64,000 nucleotides of DNA from Aquabacterium sp. (GCF_029946005.1 NZ_JAQSDR010000030.1:1-64000), one strand, 5' to 3'. Counted from the stretch's first letter, positions 1 through 9,083 are shown. The notes: generated by a model from the letters alone, not told the origin. Numbers and translations: made by a program.

Positions 1-269
1 GTTCAAACAACCACGGCCGGTCAGATGTTGATGCGTGCTGCGCACGCCCACCTCGACACTCCGCTTCTCAGCACCAAGCAGGCGCCCCGCTGGTGGCCTG
101 CCACGGTTGCATTTCGTGGCACGCCACCGCCTCATCCCCACCCCGCGCTCCCATCCCAAGCACCCAACACAAGCGCCACACGCCCCCCCTAGCTTGAAGC
201 CGGCCCTAGGGATGGCAACCCACGCGCCTCCCTCTAAAAATGACTCACTCCACTCACAAGGGCGGGATC
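1..269. other. Left-edge non-coding stretch
   Basis: No convincing gene is seen here. The open frame running through it on the plus strand has a low-complexity proline/arginine/histidine-rich translation and looks like chance in GC-rich DNA. It presumably contains the promoter of the downstream multi-domain enzyme, but I cannot point to a -35/-10 pair. It could also include the end of a gene cut by the window edge. Confidence 0.4.
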
Positions 270-3122
270 ATGGGCAGTCTATTGATCAGGGGCAGTCAGG
301 GCGCAGAAGTCAAGCGCCTGCGCCAACAGTTGGCCAGAGAGCTCGGCCCCGACGGTGCCGACTACGCCAAGCTGGCCTCCGGCCAGGACTTCGACGCTGA
401 CCTGGAAGCCGCCGTGCGCCGCTGGCAATCCGGCACCGGCCTGATCGCCGACGGCGTGGTCGGCCCCCGCTGCCAATCCCTGCTGGGCCTGGTCACGCTG
501 CCCCCCTTGGCCATCAACCTGGACCACGACGCCGTGCGGCGCCTGTTCCCCGCCACCAAACCCTCCAACATCGCGCGCTACCTGCCCTACGTGGCCGCCG
601 CCCTGCAGGCCATGGGCTTGAACGACCGCAGCATGATCTGCGCGGCCCTGGGCACCATCCGCGCTGAAAGCGAGGGCTTCCTGCCCATCTCCGAATTCCC
701 CTCGCAGTTCAACACCAAGCCCGGCATGGCACCCTTCAGCGCCTACGACGGGCGCAAAGCGTTGGGCAACACGCAACCCGGCGATGGCGCCAAGTTCAAA
801 GGACGCGGCTTCATCCAATTGACCGGCCGCGCCAACTACGCCCAGTACGGCACTGAGCTTGGCATGGACCTGACCAGCAACCCCGACCTGGCCAATGCCC
901 CTGAAGTGGCCGCCATGTTGCTGGCCACCTTCCTGGCCCACCGCGCCGACCCCATGCGCGCCGCGCTGGCCGAAGGCCAATACCTGGCCGCTCGCAAGAT
1001 GGTCAACGGCGGCTCCCACGGCCTGGACCGCTTCAAGAACGTGTTCGACCTGGCCAAGCAGGTTTGGCCCATCCCCGAGCCCAAAGTGGGCGTCAGCTCT
1101 GCCACCCGCAAACGTGCCAGCGCTCCCCACATCAGCAAGAAGCGCCCCCTCACCGTCGCCAAAGACCCAGCCGACCTGCGCGACCGCTTCTACATGCCGC
1201 CCCCCGTGAGCCTGCCCGGCGAGTACCCGGATTCCAGCGACATCAAACGCTTCCTGTCCACCTACACCAAGGCCGGCCTGATCCTGGACCAGGGCCAGGA
1301 AGGTGCCTGCACCGGCTTCGGCCTGGCCTGCACGGTCAATTACTTGCGCTGGCGCAAACAGCAGATGCCCAAGGCGCTGGAGTCCGTCAGCGCGGCCATG
1401 TTCTACAGCTTCGCGCGCCGCTACGACGAGTACGAGGGCGAGAACTACGAAGGCTCCAGTTGCCGGGGCGCCATCAAAGGCTGGTTCCACAACGGCGTCT
1501 GCCTGAACACCGACTGGCCCCACCGCGACCACGATCCCGCCCAACCCAAGTACGGCTACGCCAAGCGGGCCGCGCAGACTACCCTGGGTGTTTACTTCCG
1601 CATCGAGGTCAAGTCGATCACCGACCTGCAGGCCGCGATCCGTGAGGTGGGTGCCATCTATGTGTCCAGCACCACGCACGAGGGCTGGAACCAGATCAGC
1701 AACCAAGCCCGGCCCCCCTCGGGCCACGCCGGCCTGCCCGTGATCCCGTATGACGGCCACCCGTCCGAAGTCGATGGCCACGCCTATGCCTTGGTAGGCT
1801 TCAACGAACAAGGCTTCGTGCTGCAAAACTCCTGGGGACCAGGCTGGGGCGCGGGCGGCTTTGCCGTGCTCACCTATGCCGACTGGCTGGCCAATGGCAT
1901 GGACGCCTGGGTGGTCGCCCTGGGCGTCTCCGGCGTGATGGTGGGCGGCATGACCACGGCCGCCGCCAGCCAATCACGCGCCCATGCCAGCGACCCCAGC
2001 ACCTGGTGGGACGAACGCCGCGCCTACCAACACAGCATCGTGCTGGGCAACGATGGCCGCGTGCGCCGCTACCTGACCGAAGACGAGATCAGCCGCACCT
2101 TGCTGCACCAGGCCTCGGTCTTGCCCGACACCTGGTTCCGCAGCCAGCCCGACAAGGTCAAGCGCCTGGTGATTTACGCGCATGGCGGGCTCAACAGCGA
2201 GGCCGACGCCATCAAACGCGCCCGTGCCATGGGCCGCCTCTTCACCGGCAACGGCTGCTACCCGCTGTTTCTGGCCTGGAAAACCGGCCTGATGGAGAGC
2301 ATGGGCAACCTCATTCAGGAGGCCTTCGGCAAACAGCCCACCCGGGCGGCTGGCGTGGGCGAATGGATCAGCGACCGCACCGACCTTCTCATCGAAAAAT
2401 CCATCGGCCGACCCCTGGTCAAACCCGTGTGGAGCGAGATGAAAGAGAACGCCGAATTGGCCTTCAACACCACGCGCGGCGGCGACCTGCTGATCACGGC
2501 TTTGCAGAAGCTGGTGTCCACCTGGGGCGATGACCTGGAGATCCACCTGGTGGGCCACTCGGCGGGCTCGATCATCCTGGGGCACATGCTGGACCTGGTG
2601 GCCAAGCGCGGCCTGGTCACCAAGATTTCATCGATCCAGTTGTGGGCGCCCGCCTGCACGGTGCAGTTCGCCAACCAGCACTACGCGCCGCACGCGGACC
2701 TGATGAAGAAGCTGCACCTGCAAGTGCTGTCCGACCGCATTGAGCGCGACGACAACGTGGTGGCCATCTACCGCAAGTCGCTGCTGTACTTCGTCTCGAA
2801 CGCGCTGGAGACCGACCTGCGCACACCCATCCTGGGCATGGACAACGTGTTCAACGCCGACTACCGGGGGTGGGATGGCTCGTCCAGCACGGGCGAGTCC
2901 TTGCGCAACTGGCGCCAGGCGGCGGCCAGCGCCGGTCTGGTCGCTGGAGAACGATTGGTGGTGGTGGACCAGGACAAGGTCATCATCGCCAAGCCGGACC
3001 GCCAGGCCAAGGCCGCGCATGGCACGTTTGACAACGATGTGGACGTGGTCAGCCGCGCGCTGCAGCGCATCACCGGCACCGCCAAGTTGAAGACGCCGGT
3101 GGACGATCTGAGGGGCTTTTAA
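270..3122 (+). CDS. Multi-domain peptidoglycan-binding / GH19-like / papain-like / alpha-beta hydrolase protein
   Basis: About 950 residues with four modules in a row. Residues 2-75 are a PG_binding_1-type repeat. Residues about 90-265 resemble GH19 chitinase/lysozyme domains, with acidic E133 in an AES context and a GRGFIQLTGRANY signature. Residues about 330-560 are a papain-like C1A peptidase with Q341, nucleophile C347, H504 and N520 (QNSWG). The C-terminal part from about 640 is an alpha/beta hydrolase with an AHGG oxyanion-type motif and GHSAG nucleophile S764. No signal peptide is visible, so export would need a dedicated route or lysis. I chose the ATG at 270 because AAGGGCGGG precedes it at normal spacing; an in-frame ATG at 240 has no ribosome binding site. 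The gene stands alone and no secretion or phage genes flank it. Domain calls are strong; the combined role (envelope attack, effector or autolysin) is inference. Confidence 0.85.
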   Translation: MGSLLIRGSQGAEVKRLRQQLARELGPDGADYAKLASGQDFDADLEAAVRRWQSGTGLIADGVVGPRCQSLLGLVTLPPLAINLDHDAVRRLFPATKPSNIARYLPYVAAALQAMGLNDRSMICAALGTIRAESEGFLPISEFPSQFNTKPGMAPFSAYDGRKALGNTQPGDGAKFKGRGFIQLTGRANYAQYGTELGMDLTSNPDLANAPEVAAMLLATFLAHRADPMRAALAEGQYLAARKMVNGGSHGLDRFKNVFDLAKQVWPIPEPKVGVSSATRKRASAPHISKKRPLTVAKDPADLRDRFYMPPPVSLPGEYPDSSDIKRFLSTYTKAGLILDQGQEGACTGFGLACTVNYLRWRKQQMPKALESVSAAMFYSFARRYDEYEGENYEGSSCRGAIKGWFHNGVCLNTDWPHRDHDPAQPKYGYAKRAAQTTLGVYFRIEVKSITDLQAAIREVGAIYVSSTTHEGWNQISNQARPPSGHAGLPVIPYDGHPSEVDGHAYALVGFNEQGFVLQNSWGPGWGAGGFAVLTYADWLANGMDAWVVALGVSGVMVGGMTTAAASQSRAHASDPSTWWDERRAYQHSIVLGNDGRVRRYLTEDEISRTLLHQASVLPDTWFRSQPDKVKRLVIYAHGGLNSEADAIKRARAMGRLFTGNGCYPLFLAWKTGLMESMGNLIQEAFGKQPTRAAGVGEWISDRTDLLIEKSIGRPLVKPVWSEMKENAELAFNTTRGGDLLITALQKLVSTWGDDLEIHLVGHSAGSIILGHMLDLVAKRGLVTKISSIQLWAPACTVQFANQHYAPHADLMKKLHLQVLSDRIERDDNVVAIYRKSLLYFVSNALETDLRTPILGMDNVFNADYRGWDGSSSTGESLRNWRQAAASAGLVAGERLVVVDQDKVIIAKPDRQAKAAHGTFDNDVDVVSRALQRITGTAKLKTPVDDLRGF

Positions 3123-3125
3123 AAT

Positions 3126-3593
3126 CTAAGTCGAATACGAAGCGTCATCCACCTGAATGTCATGCTCCAGGATGACGGCGCCCAGATGACCTTCGGGCGG
3201 ACGGCCAAAGAAAGGCCCGCCTGGCTCGGAGAACAGATACACGTCGGACTGCAAGGCCCCGCAATGCGGGCAATGGTTGGTCAGACGGCTCACACCATCG
3301 TCACCAGGCAGCTCAACCCGCAGGTTGGGCGCCAGCAGCAAGAGCGCGTCGGTCAGCTCGGTGGGCGGGTTGGCGATACCGTACACATAGGTGCGGCTCT
3401 CGCCCGATTCACCCAGGTCGACCACATCGGCCGCGACCACGGCATGCACCTGGGTCAGGGCATGGCACTTCCAGCACGTGGCGGTGGAAGTGCGCATGTG
3501 GATCGGGGCGACCAGGCGCAAGGCGGCGGCATCCGCAGACTTGGGGGCAGCGCCTTGACCGGAGTTTTTCTTCAGGCTGTGGGGAGTGCTCAT
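3126..3593 (-). CDS. Hypothetical protein with paired zinc-knuckle cysteines
   Basis: A 155-residue cytosolic-looking protein. It contains a CWKC pair near residue 40 and a CPHC pair near residue 109, an arrangement typical of a structural zinc site, so a zinc-ribbon fold is plausible. No signal peptide, membrane segment or catalytic motif is visible. It converges with the multi-domain enzyme (3 bases between stop codons) and lies downstream of the pldA-like gene on the same strand, about 46 bases away. I do not recognise the family and assign no function. Confidence 0.7.
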   Translation of the reverse strand: MSTPHSLKKNSGQGAAPKSADAAALRLVAPIHMRTSTATCWKCHALTQVHAVVAADVVDLGESGESRTYVYGIANPPTELTDALLLLAPNLRVELPGDDGVSRLTNHCPHCGALQSDVYLFSEPGGPFFGRPPEGHLGAVILEHDIQVDDASYST

Positions 3594-3639
3594 CCAATCG
3601 ATCCCTAGAAGAGTGAAGGCTCCACGCTAACACGTCTTG

Positions 3640-4740
3640 TCAGAATTTGAAGATGGTCAACCCCAGACTCAGGCTGGTCTGCTTGAAGTTGTAATCCAGC
3701 AAAGTTTCGCCATAGCCCTGGAAGAGTTGGGCATACCAACGCAGGCCATCGGGCCGATCACGGAACACCGGGTAGGAGTAATCCAGCTGCACCGAGCCCT
3801 TGCCCGAGAACGAAGGCCGCCAAGCCACGGCCGCCGTGGAGCGCCCGGGCGTCCACATCATCTGCAGTTCGGCCCGCTTCATGTAATCCTGGATGTCGGG
3901 GTTGTCGTCGCCCACGGAGTTGTCGGTCTTCAGCCGGTGCTCCAGCCGCAGGTTGAACATCAGGTCGCGACGCTCAAGACCCGCCTGGGCATAAACGCGG
4001 TTCCAGCTGCGCGACAGCGGGTCGGGCTGGCCATTGGATTGGTGGACGATGCCGGCCTGCGTCATGCGCCATTTCCAGCCCAGCGGCAACGATTGCCAGG
4101 AGGCCGGGGTGGGCACCACGTAGATGACTTCGGGCTGGTAATCTGTGCTGCGGAAAGGCGCCGATTGGTCGCGGTTCCACAGCTGCCACATGGACTGCTG
4201 GGTATAGGCCACCCACAGGTCGGCCCCGGGCAGCAGTGCGTTTTCCCAAACCTTGCTGCGCAGCGAAACCTGGATTTTCGCCTCGCCATTTTGATAGCGG
4301 GGCAGGTTGCTGGCCTTGGCGCGGGTCGGGCTGCTGGGATTGCGGTTCACGCTCGCCATGCTGTGCAGGGGCATGAAAAAATTCGGGCGGTAGCTGGTGT
4401 AGTTGAAGGTGCCACGCTTGTCAGCCTGGTCCAGCTCCCAGTAGCGGGACATGAAGCTGCTTTCGGACTGTTGTGTGGTGGCAGGCGTCGCGGCCTGGCT
4501 GACGGGCACGGCCTCGGGAGTGCCAGGCACCGCAGCAGGTGAAGCCGGCAGGGTCACCATGGCTTCTCGCCCCGCCAGCCTGTCATAGCAGGCCAGGCGT
4601 GCGCTGGTGTCCGGCAAACCCAGGCATTCCTTCAGATCAAGGGAGGCCTGGGCGAAAGCGGGGGCAGACATCCCCACGCTCAAGGCCAGCAGGGAAGAAC
4701 GGAGGGTGTGGTGTAGGGTAGGCATGCGTGATTGGATCAC
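3640..4740 (-). CDS. pldA: Outer-membrane phospholipase A
   Basis: A 366-residue secreted barrel enzyme hydrolysing acyl chains of phospholipids in the outer leaflet of the outer membrane. The N-terminus is a signal peptide ending near AFAQA. The PldA active site is intact: H233 and S235 in HQSNG, and N247 in SRSWNR, matching H142/S144/N156 of the E. coli enzyme. A proline/alanine-rich linker (residues about 62-95) precedes the barrel. The GTG at 4740 overlaps the stop of the hemerythrin gene by four bases, suggesting coupling; an ATG at 4725 is an alternative start and leaves the signal peptide intact. Confidence 0.92.
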   Translation of the reverse strand: MIQSRMPTLHHTLRSSLLALSVGMSAPAFAQASLDLKECLGLPDTSARLACYDRLAGREAMVTLPASPAAVPGTPEAVPVSQAATPATTQQSESSFMSRYWELDQADKRGTFNYTSYRPNFFMPLHSMASVNRNPSSPTRAKASNLPRYQNGEAKIQVSLRSKVWENALLPGADLWVAYTQQSMWQLWNRDQSAPFRSTDYQPEVIYVVPTPASWQSLPLGWKWRMTQAGIVHQSNGQPDPLSRSWNRVYAQAGLERRDLMFNLRLEHRLKTDNSVGDDNPDIQDYMKRAELQMMWTPGRSTAAVAWRPSFSGKGSVQLDYSYPVFRDRPDGLRWYAQLFQGYGETLLDYNFKQTSLSLGLTIFKF

Positions 4741-5267
4741 GCGGCCACTTCGGCACCAAGCTCCGACATCAATTCTTCCTTGCGGCTGGCCATCGCGTCG
4801 CCCAACTGGTGCAAATCCAGGTGAGCACGCTTGACCTTGGGGAACAACTCTTCTTCTTCCTCGGTGGCGTGGTGGTCGATGTACTCGCCCAGCACGGTCA
4901 CCTTGGCGTCGTACAGGTCTTCGGTGGGCTCCATGTCCTGGATCTGGGCGATCAGGTCCTTGGCGCTGGCATGCTCCACCACCGCTTCCTTCAGCAGGTC
5001 TTCGGCCTTGGTGGCCTGCCCTGCAGCGGGATAGAAGATTTCTTCTTCGATCTTGGCGTGCACCGTCAGCAGCAGGCAGATGTGCTCGGCCAGGGCCTGC
5101 TTTTCTGCCTCGCCGCCATCGGCCTTGACCAGCTTCTCATAGTCCTTGAACAACTTCTTGACTTCCTTGTGGTCGGCGGTCAGCAGTTGCACGGCATCAG
5201 GGGTGGTCTTGGCCTTGGTTTTGGCAGCAGGGGTTTTGACAGCTGTTTTCTTGGCGGTGGTTGGCAT
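4737..5267 (-). CDS. Hemerythrin (HHE domain) protein with Lys/Ala-rich tail
   Basis: A 176-residue four-helix-bundle protein with a complete set of hemerythrin-type metal ligands: an early DH, HAKIEEE, a VVEHAS histidine and HHATEEEE. It probably binds a di-iron centre for oxygen, NO or peroxide sensing or iron handling in the cytoplasm. The first 25 residues are a Lys/Ala/Thr-rich histone-H1-like tail, which suggests nucleic-acid or membrane interaction (inference). It overlaps the downstream phospholipase gene by four bases and follows small stress-type genes on the same strand. Confidence 0.88.
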   Translation of the reverse strand: MPTTAKKTAVKTPAAKTKAKTTPDAVQLLTADHKEVKKLFKDYEKLVKADGGEAEKQALAEHICLLLTVHAKIEEEIFYPAAGQATKAEDLLKEAVVEHASAKDLIAQIQDMEPTEDLYDAKVTVLGEYIDHHATEEEEELFPKVKRAHLDLHQLGDAMASRKEELMSELGAEVAA

Positions 5268-5312
5268 GTTGTTTCCTTGGGTTGATGGAAAAAGTCAGTC
5301 AGTCAGCGAAGG

Positions 5313-5471
5313 TCAAAGTCGGCCCATCAGCATCAGCACGATCAGCACGACCAGGATCAAGCCCAGGCCGCCGCTCGGACCGTAGCCCCAGCTTCGGCTG
5401 TGGCCCCAGGTGGGCACGGCGCCGATGAGCATCAACAAAACAACGATCAACAGGATGGTTCCCAAGCTCAT
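5313..5471 (-). CDS. DUF3309-type small membrane protein
   Basis: A 52-residue protein. Two hydrophobic segments (TILLIVVLLMLIGAV and LGLILVVLIVLMLMG) are separated by a Gly/Ser/Trp-rich turn (PTWGHSRSWGYGPSGG), the signature of the DUF3309 family. AAGGAG lies about seven bases before the ATG. Function is unknown. It sits between a glycine-zipper lipoprotein and a hemerythrin, a grouping typical of general stress genes. Confidence 0.82.
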   Translation of the reverse strand: MSLGTILLIVVLLMLIGAVPTWGHSRSWGYGPSGGLGLILVVLIVLMLMGRL

Positions 5472-5482
5472 GATGGCTCTCC

Positions 5483-5710
5483 TTATTTCTTGATTTGATT
5501 GCCAATGACGCCACCGACGGCGGCACCACCGATGGTTCCGCCAGCGCTGCCGCCGGTCAGCACCGCACCCGCTGCAGCGCCAACACCCGCGCCCACAGCG
5601 GTGTTGCGTTCACGGGCGGACATGTCGCTGCACGCCCCCAGGCCAAGCAAAGCCAAGGCGGTGGTGGCGGTTAACGCCATGCGAACGGATGTTTGTCGAA
5701 TGTGGTTCAT
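5483..5710 (-). CDS. Glycine-zipper lipoprotein (OsmB-like)
   Basis: A 75-residue lipoprotein precursor with a signal peptide and lipobox LGAC. The mature part is a glycine-zipper domain (GAGVGAAAGAVL ... GGTIGGAAVGGVIGNQ), as in OsmB and other small 2TM glycine-zipper proteins of the envelope. AAAGGAG lies upstream of the ATG. It is probably induced by osmotic or stationary-phase stress by analogy with OsmB; nothing in the sequence proves this. Confidence 0.85.
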   Translation of the reverse strand: MNHIRQTSVRMALTATTALALLGLGACSDMSARERNTAVGAGVGAAAGAVLTGGSAGGTIGGAAVGGVIGNQIKK

Positions 5711-5787
5711 GGCACTTCTCCTTTAGTGGGTAACACCTTGTTGTTAGCAAACGAGGTGCCCACGGGGGCTTTGCCGTGAAATAAATA

Positions 5788-6408
5788 TCAGCGCAGGGTT
5801 TGGCTGACGTCTTGCGCCACCTGATTCAACAGCTGACTCATGGCAGCTGCCTGGCCCACCGGAGTGTCTGGCGACACTGGCGTGCTGGTGGTGCTGTTCC
5901 CGGAGAAAACCGGGGTGGGCGTGCTGCCTGGGCCGGTGATGCGCCAATTCACGTCCGCCCGCAGCTGCCCGGCGTTGCGCACATAGTCCAGCGGTGCCAG
6001 GTTGACGATCAATACCTGCCCGGTGGGCATGGACGGGCAATGCGAGTCACACACCGTCCAATTCGGCAAAGCTTGCCGCAAAAGCAGGGCCAGGTGGTTG
6101 GTCAGCCCCACCTCCAAGCGCTCGGCCCAGGCGGTGCTCGGCCACTCGCCCAGCGTGCTGTCGGCATTGCGGTAACGCACGGCATCGGTCTGCAGGTACT
6201 CCGGGATGTTGACGCGGCGCAGGGTGATGAACCTGGGGGCCGATGCGGCTGAGGCAGGCAGCGTGCCCACAGCGGGAGGGCTCACTGGCTGAGAAGGCGG
6301 CAAGGGCAGCGACAACAAGGTCGGCGCGGGCGCGGTGCTGCAGGCCCCCAAGCCCAAGGCCATCAGGACCAAACCATGGGAGACAACAAGGCGGTGCAAA
6401 GTGATCAT
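5788..6408 (-). CDS. PqiC-type lipoprotein of MCE lipid transport system
   Basis: A 206-residue lipoprotein: signal sequence with lipobox LGAC (cysteine at residue 23), a proline-rich linker, then a domain like ABC-type transport auxiliary lipoproteins (PqiC/DUF330). These anchor in the outer membrane and work with MCE-domain proteins to move phospholipids across the periplasm. It overlaps the MCE gene by four bases (ATGA) and is the last gene of the four-gene cluster of permease, ATPase, MCE protein and lipoprotein. Confidence 0.86.
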   Translation of the reverse strand: MITLHRLVVSHGLVLMALGLGACSTAPAPTLLSLPLPPSQPVSPPAVGTLPASAASAPRFITLRRVNIPEYLQTDAVRYRNADSTLGEWPSTAWAERLEVGLTNHLALLLRQALPNWTVCDSHCPSMPTGQVLIVNLAPLDYVRNAGQLRADVNWRITGPGSTPTPVFSGNSTTSTPVSPDTPVGQAAAMSQLLNQVAQDVSQTLR

Positions 6409-7376
6409 GGTGCTTTCTTCCCAAACAAGATGGTGTTGGGCTGGCGTTCCAACTGGTCGGCGAAGGAGCGCAGGCTGCGCGCCGCCAGCGACAAATCCCG
6501 CACCGCCAGTTCGGCGTCTGAGCGCAAGGGCGAGCCCACGGCGCTGAGTTCCGCGACATTGCCCATGGCCTGTTGCGCGGCCTGCGCTGCATCGCGGGCA
6601 GCCTGCAAGGTTTGCTGAATTTCGGGCTGGGTTTGCAGCACAACCTTGCGCGATGCCTCCGACAATTGCTCCACCGACGCCAGGGTGGCTTGCGCCTGAG
6701 CCTGCACATCCTGCAAGGCCTTGGCCCCCACCACCAGGGTCTGCTTGGCCTGCGCCGCCGCTGCGCCGATCTCCTTGCCCGACAACGCCACCGCCTGTTG
6801 GGTCACCTTCAAGGTCTGGTCCAACTGCTTGATGGTCTTGCGGACGTCCTCCACCAGGTCGGCCAAGGGCAACTCTGAGACCTGGTCCAGCAGGGCGTCC
6901 AACTTGTCGCGCATGGCGGGGATCTCGGGCGGGGAGCTTGAGCCGCCGCCCAGCAACACCACGGGGGTCTCGGGCTTGAAGTCCAGGTCGATGCCGGTCT
7001 GGCCGGTCACCACGCTCTGGATGATGAGCTTGGCGCGCAGGCCGCGCTGCACCAGATCGGGCAGGTTGCGAAAGCTTCCACTCTTCTCATCGCCCATTTT
7101 CACAGCGTCGCTGCCCAAGGTCAGCCCCACCGGAATGCGCGTGATCAGGGACTTGGGGTCCACCTCGATGCCGATGCTCAACACCTCGCCAATCTTCACA
7201 CCCCGAAAGCTCACCGGCGCCCCGACATACAGACCGCGAACACTGCCTTGAAAGTAGACGATGGCCTTTTGCCGCTTGGCGAACAGGTCGGCCCCGCCCA
7301 GGGTCACGAGCCCCACGACGATCAGGATCAAGGCCGCGACGACAAAACTGCCGACGAGCAAGGCATTGCGTTTCAT
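6405..7376 (-). CDS. MlaD/MCE-domain lipid-binding protein
   Basis: A 323-residue protein with one N-terminal membrane helix (residues about 5-28), a single MCE domain (YFQGSVRGLYVGAPVSFRGV and following) and a long Ala/Gln-rich coiled C-terminal region. It is probably a periplasmic substrate-binding hexamer subunit linking the inner-membrane ABC transporter to the lipoprotein partner. It is longer than E. coli MlaD (about 180 residues); the extra helical tail may form a periplasm-spanning tube, which is inference. Start and stop codons overlap those of both neighbours. Confidence 0.9.
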   Translation of the reverse strand: MKRNALLVGSFVVAALILIVVGLVTLGGADLFAKRQKAIVYFQGSVRGLYVGAPVSFRGVKIGEVLSIGIEVDPKSLITRIPVGLTLGSDAVKMGDEKSGSFRNLPDLVQRGLRAKLIIQSVVTGQTGIDLDFKPETPVVLLGGGSSSPPEIPAMRDKLDALLDQVSELPLADLVEDVRKTIKQLDQTLKVTQQAVALSGKEIGAAAAQAKQTLVVGAKALQDVQAQAQATLASVEQLSEASRKVVLQTQPEIQQTLQAARDAAQAAQQAMGNVAELSAVGSPLRSDAELAVRDLSLAARSLRSFADQLERQPNTILFGKKAP

Positions 7377-8116
7377 AACTTCTCCCGGTGCAGGAACGCG
7401 TGCACGGTTGGATGGGTGGCGGTGTCCAGCAACTCGCTGGGCTTGCCATGGGCGATGGGTTTCTTGCTGTCGGCATCCAGGAAGATGCTGTCGTCGGCGA
7501 TGGCGAACAGGCTGGGCAACTCGTGCGAGACCATCAAGACGGCGGCACCCGTGCGGTCCCGGATCTCCAGGATGAGGTCGTCCAGGCGCTTGGAGCTGAT
7601 CGGGTCCAGGCCGGCGGAAGGCTCGTCCAGGAACAGCAAGCGTGGTTGCGCCGCGATGGCCCGGGCCAGGCCCGCGCGCTTCTTCATGCCGCCACTGAGG
7701 TCCGCCGGGCTGTAGTCGGCGAACTCGGCCATTTCAACCCAGGACAAAGCCTCGCGCGCCCGTTCAATGCGCTCGTCTTCGGACAAGTCCGTGTGCTGCT
7801 CCAGGGGCATCAGCACGTTCTCCAGCACGGTCATGGAAGACCACAAGGCGGCGCTTTGAAAGAGCACGCCAAAGCCGGACCGCAGTTTGGTGCGCTCATC
7901 GTCGTGGCTTTTCCAATAATCCTTGCCGTCGTACAGCACCTGCCCGTGGGCCGGCTCCAGCAGGCCGATCAGGTGTTTGAGCAAGGTGCTTTTGCCACAA
8001 CCACTGCCCCCCATGATGGCGAAGATGGTGCCGGGCTCGACCTCGAACGACACCTCCTCCTGGATGAGCTTGTCGCCAAAGCGCATGGTCAGGTCTTGAA
8101 CGCTGAGCAAGGCCAT
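7373..8116 (-). CDS. ABC transporter ATP-binding protein (MlaF-like)
   Basis: A 247-residue ATPase with Walker A GGSGCGKST (residues 36-44), signature LSGGMKKRAGLARA, Walker B LLFLDEPSAGLD and a switch histidine in VSHE. The MKKRAGLARA form of the signature is characteristic of the MlaF/MCE subfamily. It powers phospholipid movement with the permease encoded two bases upstream and the MCE protein encoded downstream with a four-base overlap. Confidence 0.93.
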   Translation of the reverse strand: MALLSVQDLTMRFGDKLIQEEVSFEVEPGTIFAIMGGSGCGKSTLLKHLIGLLEPAHGQVLYDGKDYWKSHDDERTKLRSGFGVLFQSAALWSSMTVLENVLMPLEQHTDLSEDERIERAREALSWVEMAEFADYSPADLSGGMKKRAGLARAIAAQPRLLFLDEPSAGLDPISSKRLDDLILEIRDRTGAAVLMVSHELPSLFAIADDSIFLDADSKKPIAHGKPSELLDTATHPTVHAFLHREKL

Positions 8117-8118
8117 GG

Positions 8119-8901
8119 TCAGATCCCCAGCGCGTTGGCGCAGACCGAGAACACTGCGTCCAGCGCGATCACGCCCACGATGCCCGCCACCACGGCCCGC
8201 GTGGTGGCCTGGCCCACGCCAGCCGCGTTGCGGTCAGCGTGCAGGCCGTGGTAGCACCCTGCGATCGCCACCAGCAAACCAAAGGCAATGGCCTTGGCAA
8301 AGCCCAGGCCCAGGTGCTGAAAGCTCAGGGCATCGAGGCTGCGGTCAAAGTAAGCGGCCGGCGCCAGGCTCAGCATGCTGGCTCCCACCGCGAAGCCCCC
8401 CACCAAGCCGGCCGCGCAACCAAACACATACAGCAAGGGCATCACCAGCAGCAAGGCCAGCACACGCGGCACCACCAGGTGCTCGGTGGCATTCAGGCCC
8501 AGCACTTCCAGCGCATCAACCTCTTCATTGGCCTGCATGGTGGCCAGCTCGGCCGCGAAGGCGGCACCGGTGCGTCCGGCCATCACCACCGCCGTGATCA
8601 CGGCGGCCATCTCGCGCGACACGGCAATGGCCACCAGGTCGGCCACGAAGATGCCCGCGCCAAATTTGACCAGCTGCACAGCGCCCACGAAGGCCAGGAT
8701 GGCCCCCACGAGCACATTGACCACCAGCACGATCAGCAAGGCACGGGCACTGCAATCGGCCAGCACCCGGGCCATGTCCTGCGACCGGAAACGCCAATGG
8801 TTGGGCATCCCCCGTGAGATAGCCAGGATCACCGATCCCAAAAATGTGATGCCGCGAAAAGTGCCTTGCAGCGGTGCGGTCCGAGGCCAACGAATCGTCA
8901 T
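8119..8901 (-). CDS. MlaE-family ABC permease
   Basis: About 260 residues with 5-6 hydrophobic segments and the MlaE core (VGAILAFVGAVQLVKFGAG, MAGRTGAAFAAELATM, NEEVDALEVLG). It is the inner-membrane permease of the lipid transporter. I chose the ATG at 8901 because it gives the usual family length; an in-frame TTG at 8973 would add a non-hydrophobic Arg/Cys-rich leader. It is the first gene of the four-gene operon, so the promoter should lie between 8902 and 9083, shared with the divergent outer-membrane protein gene. Confidence 0.9.
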   Translation of the reverse strand: MTIRWPRTAPLQGTFRGITFLGSVILAISRGMPNHWRFRSQDMARVLADCSARALLIVLVVNVLVGAILAFVGAVQLVKFGAGIFVADLVAIAVSREMAAVITAVVMAGRTGAAFAAELATMQANEEVDALEVLGLNATEHLVVPRVLALLLVMPLLYVFGCAAGLVGGFAVGASMLSLAPAAYFDRSLDALSFQHLGLGFAKAIAFGLLVAIAGCYHGLHADRNAAGVGQATTRAVVAGIVGVIALDAVFSVCANALGI

Positions 8902-9083
8902 GTCTGCCGTTCTAACACGAGGCTGAGGCCCAACAGGGCAAGAACAGTGCCTGTCGGCTTTGCCCGACGTCAAGTCGCGCCAATGTCTGACAAGCCAAAG
9001 AGACAGAGCCTACGAGTCGGCCTGGGACGCTTCTCCTAAAGTTTGATTCATCTCAACACCTCTCAGAACTCAGGAGCACCTTC

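Noticed and set aside
279-1973. Long open frame (564 codons) antisense to the multi-domain enzyme
   Set aside because: Its translation is Gly/Ala/Val/His-rich with no domain, and the plus strand has four recognised enzyme domains; it is a GC-rich shadow.
270-3122. Prophage or T6SS locus around the multi-domain enzyme
   Set aside because: No integrase, capsid, VgrG, PAAR, Hcp or immunity-like gene is adjacent; the right-hand neighbours are ordinary envelope genes.
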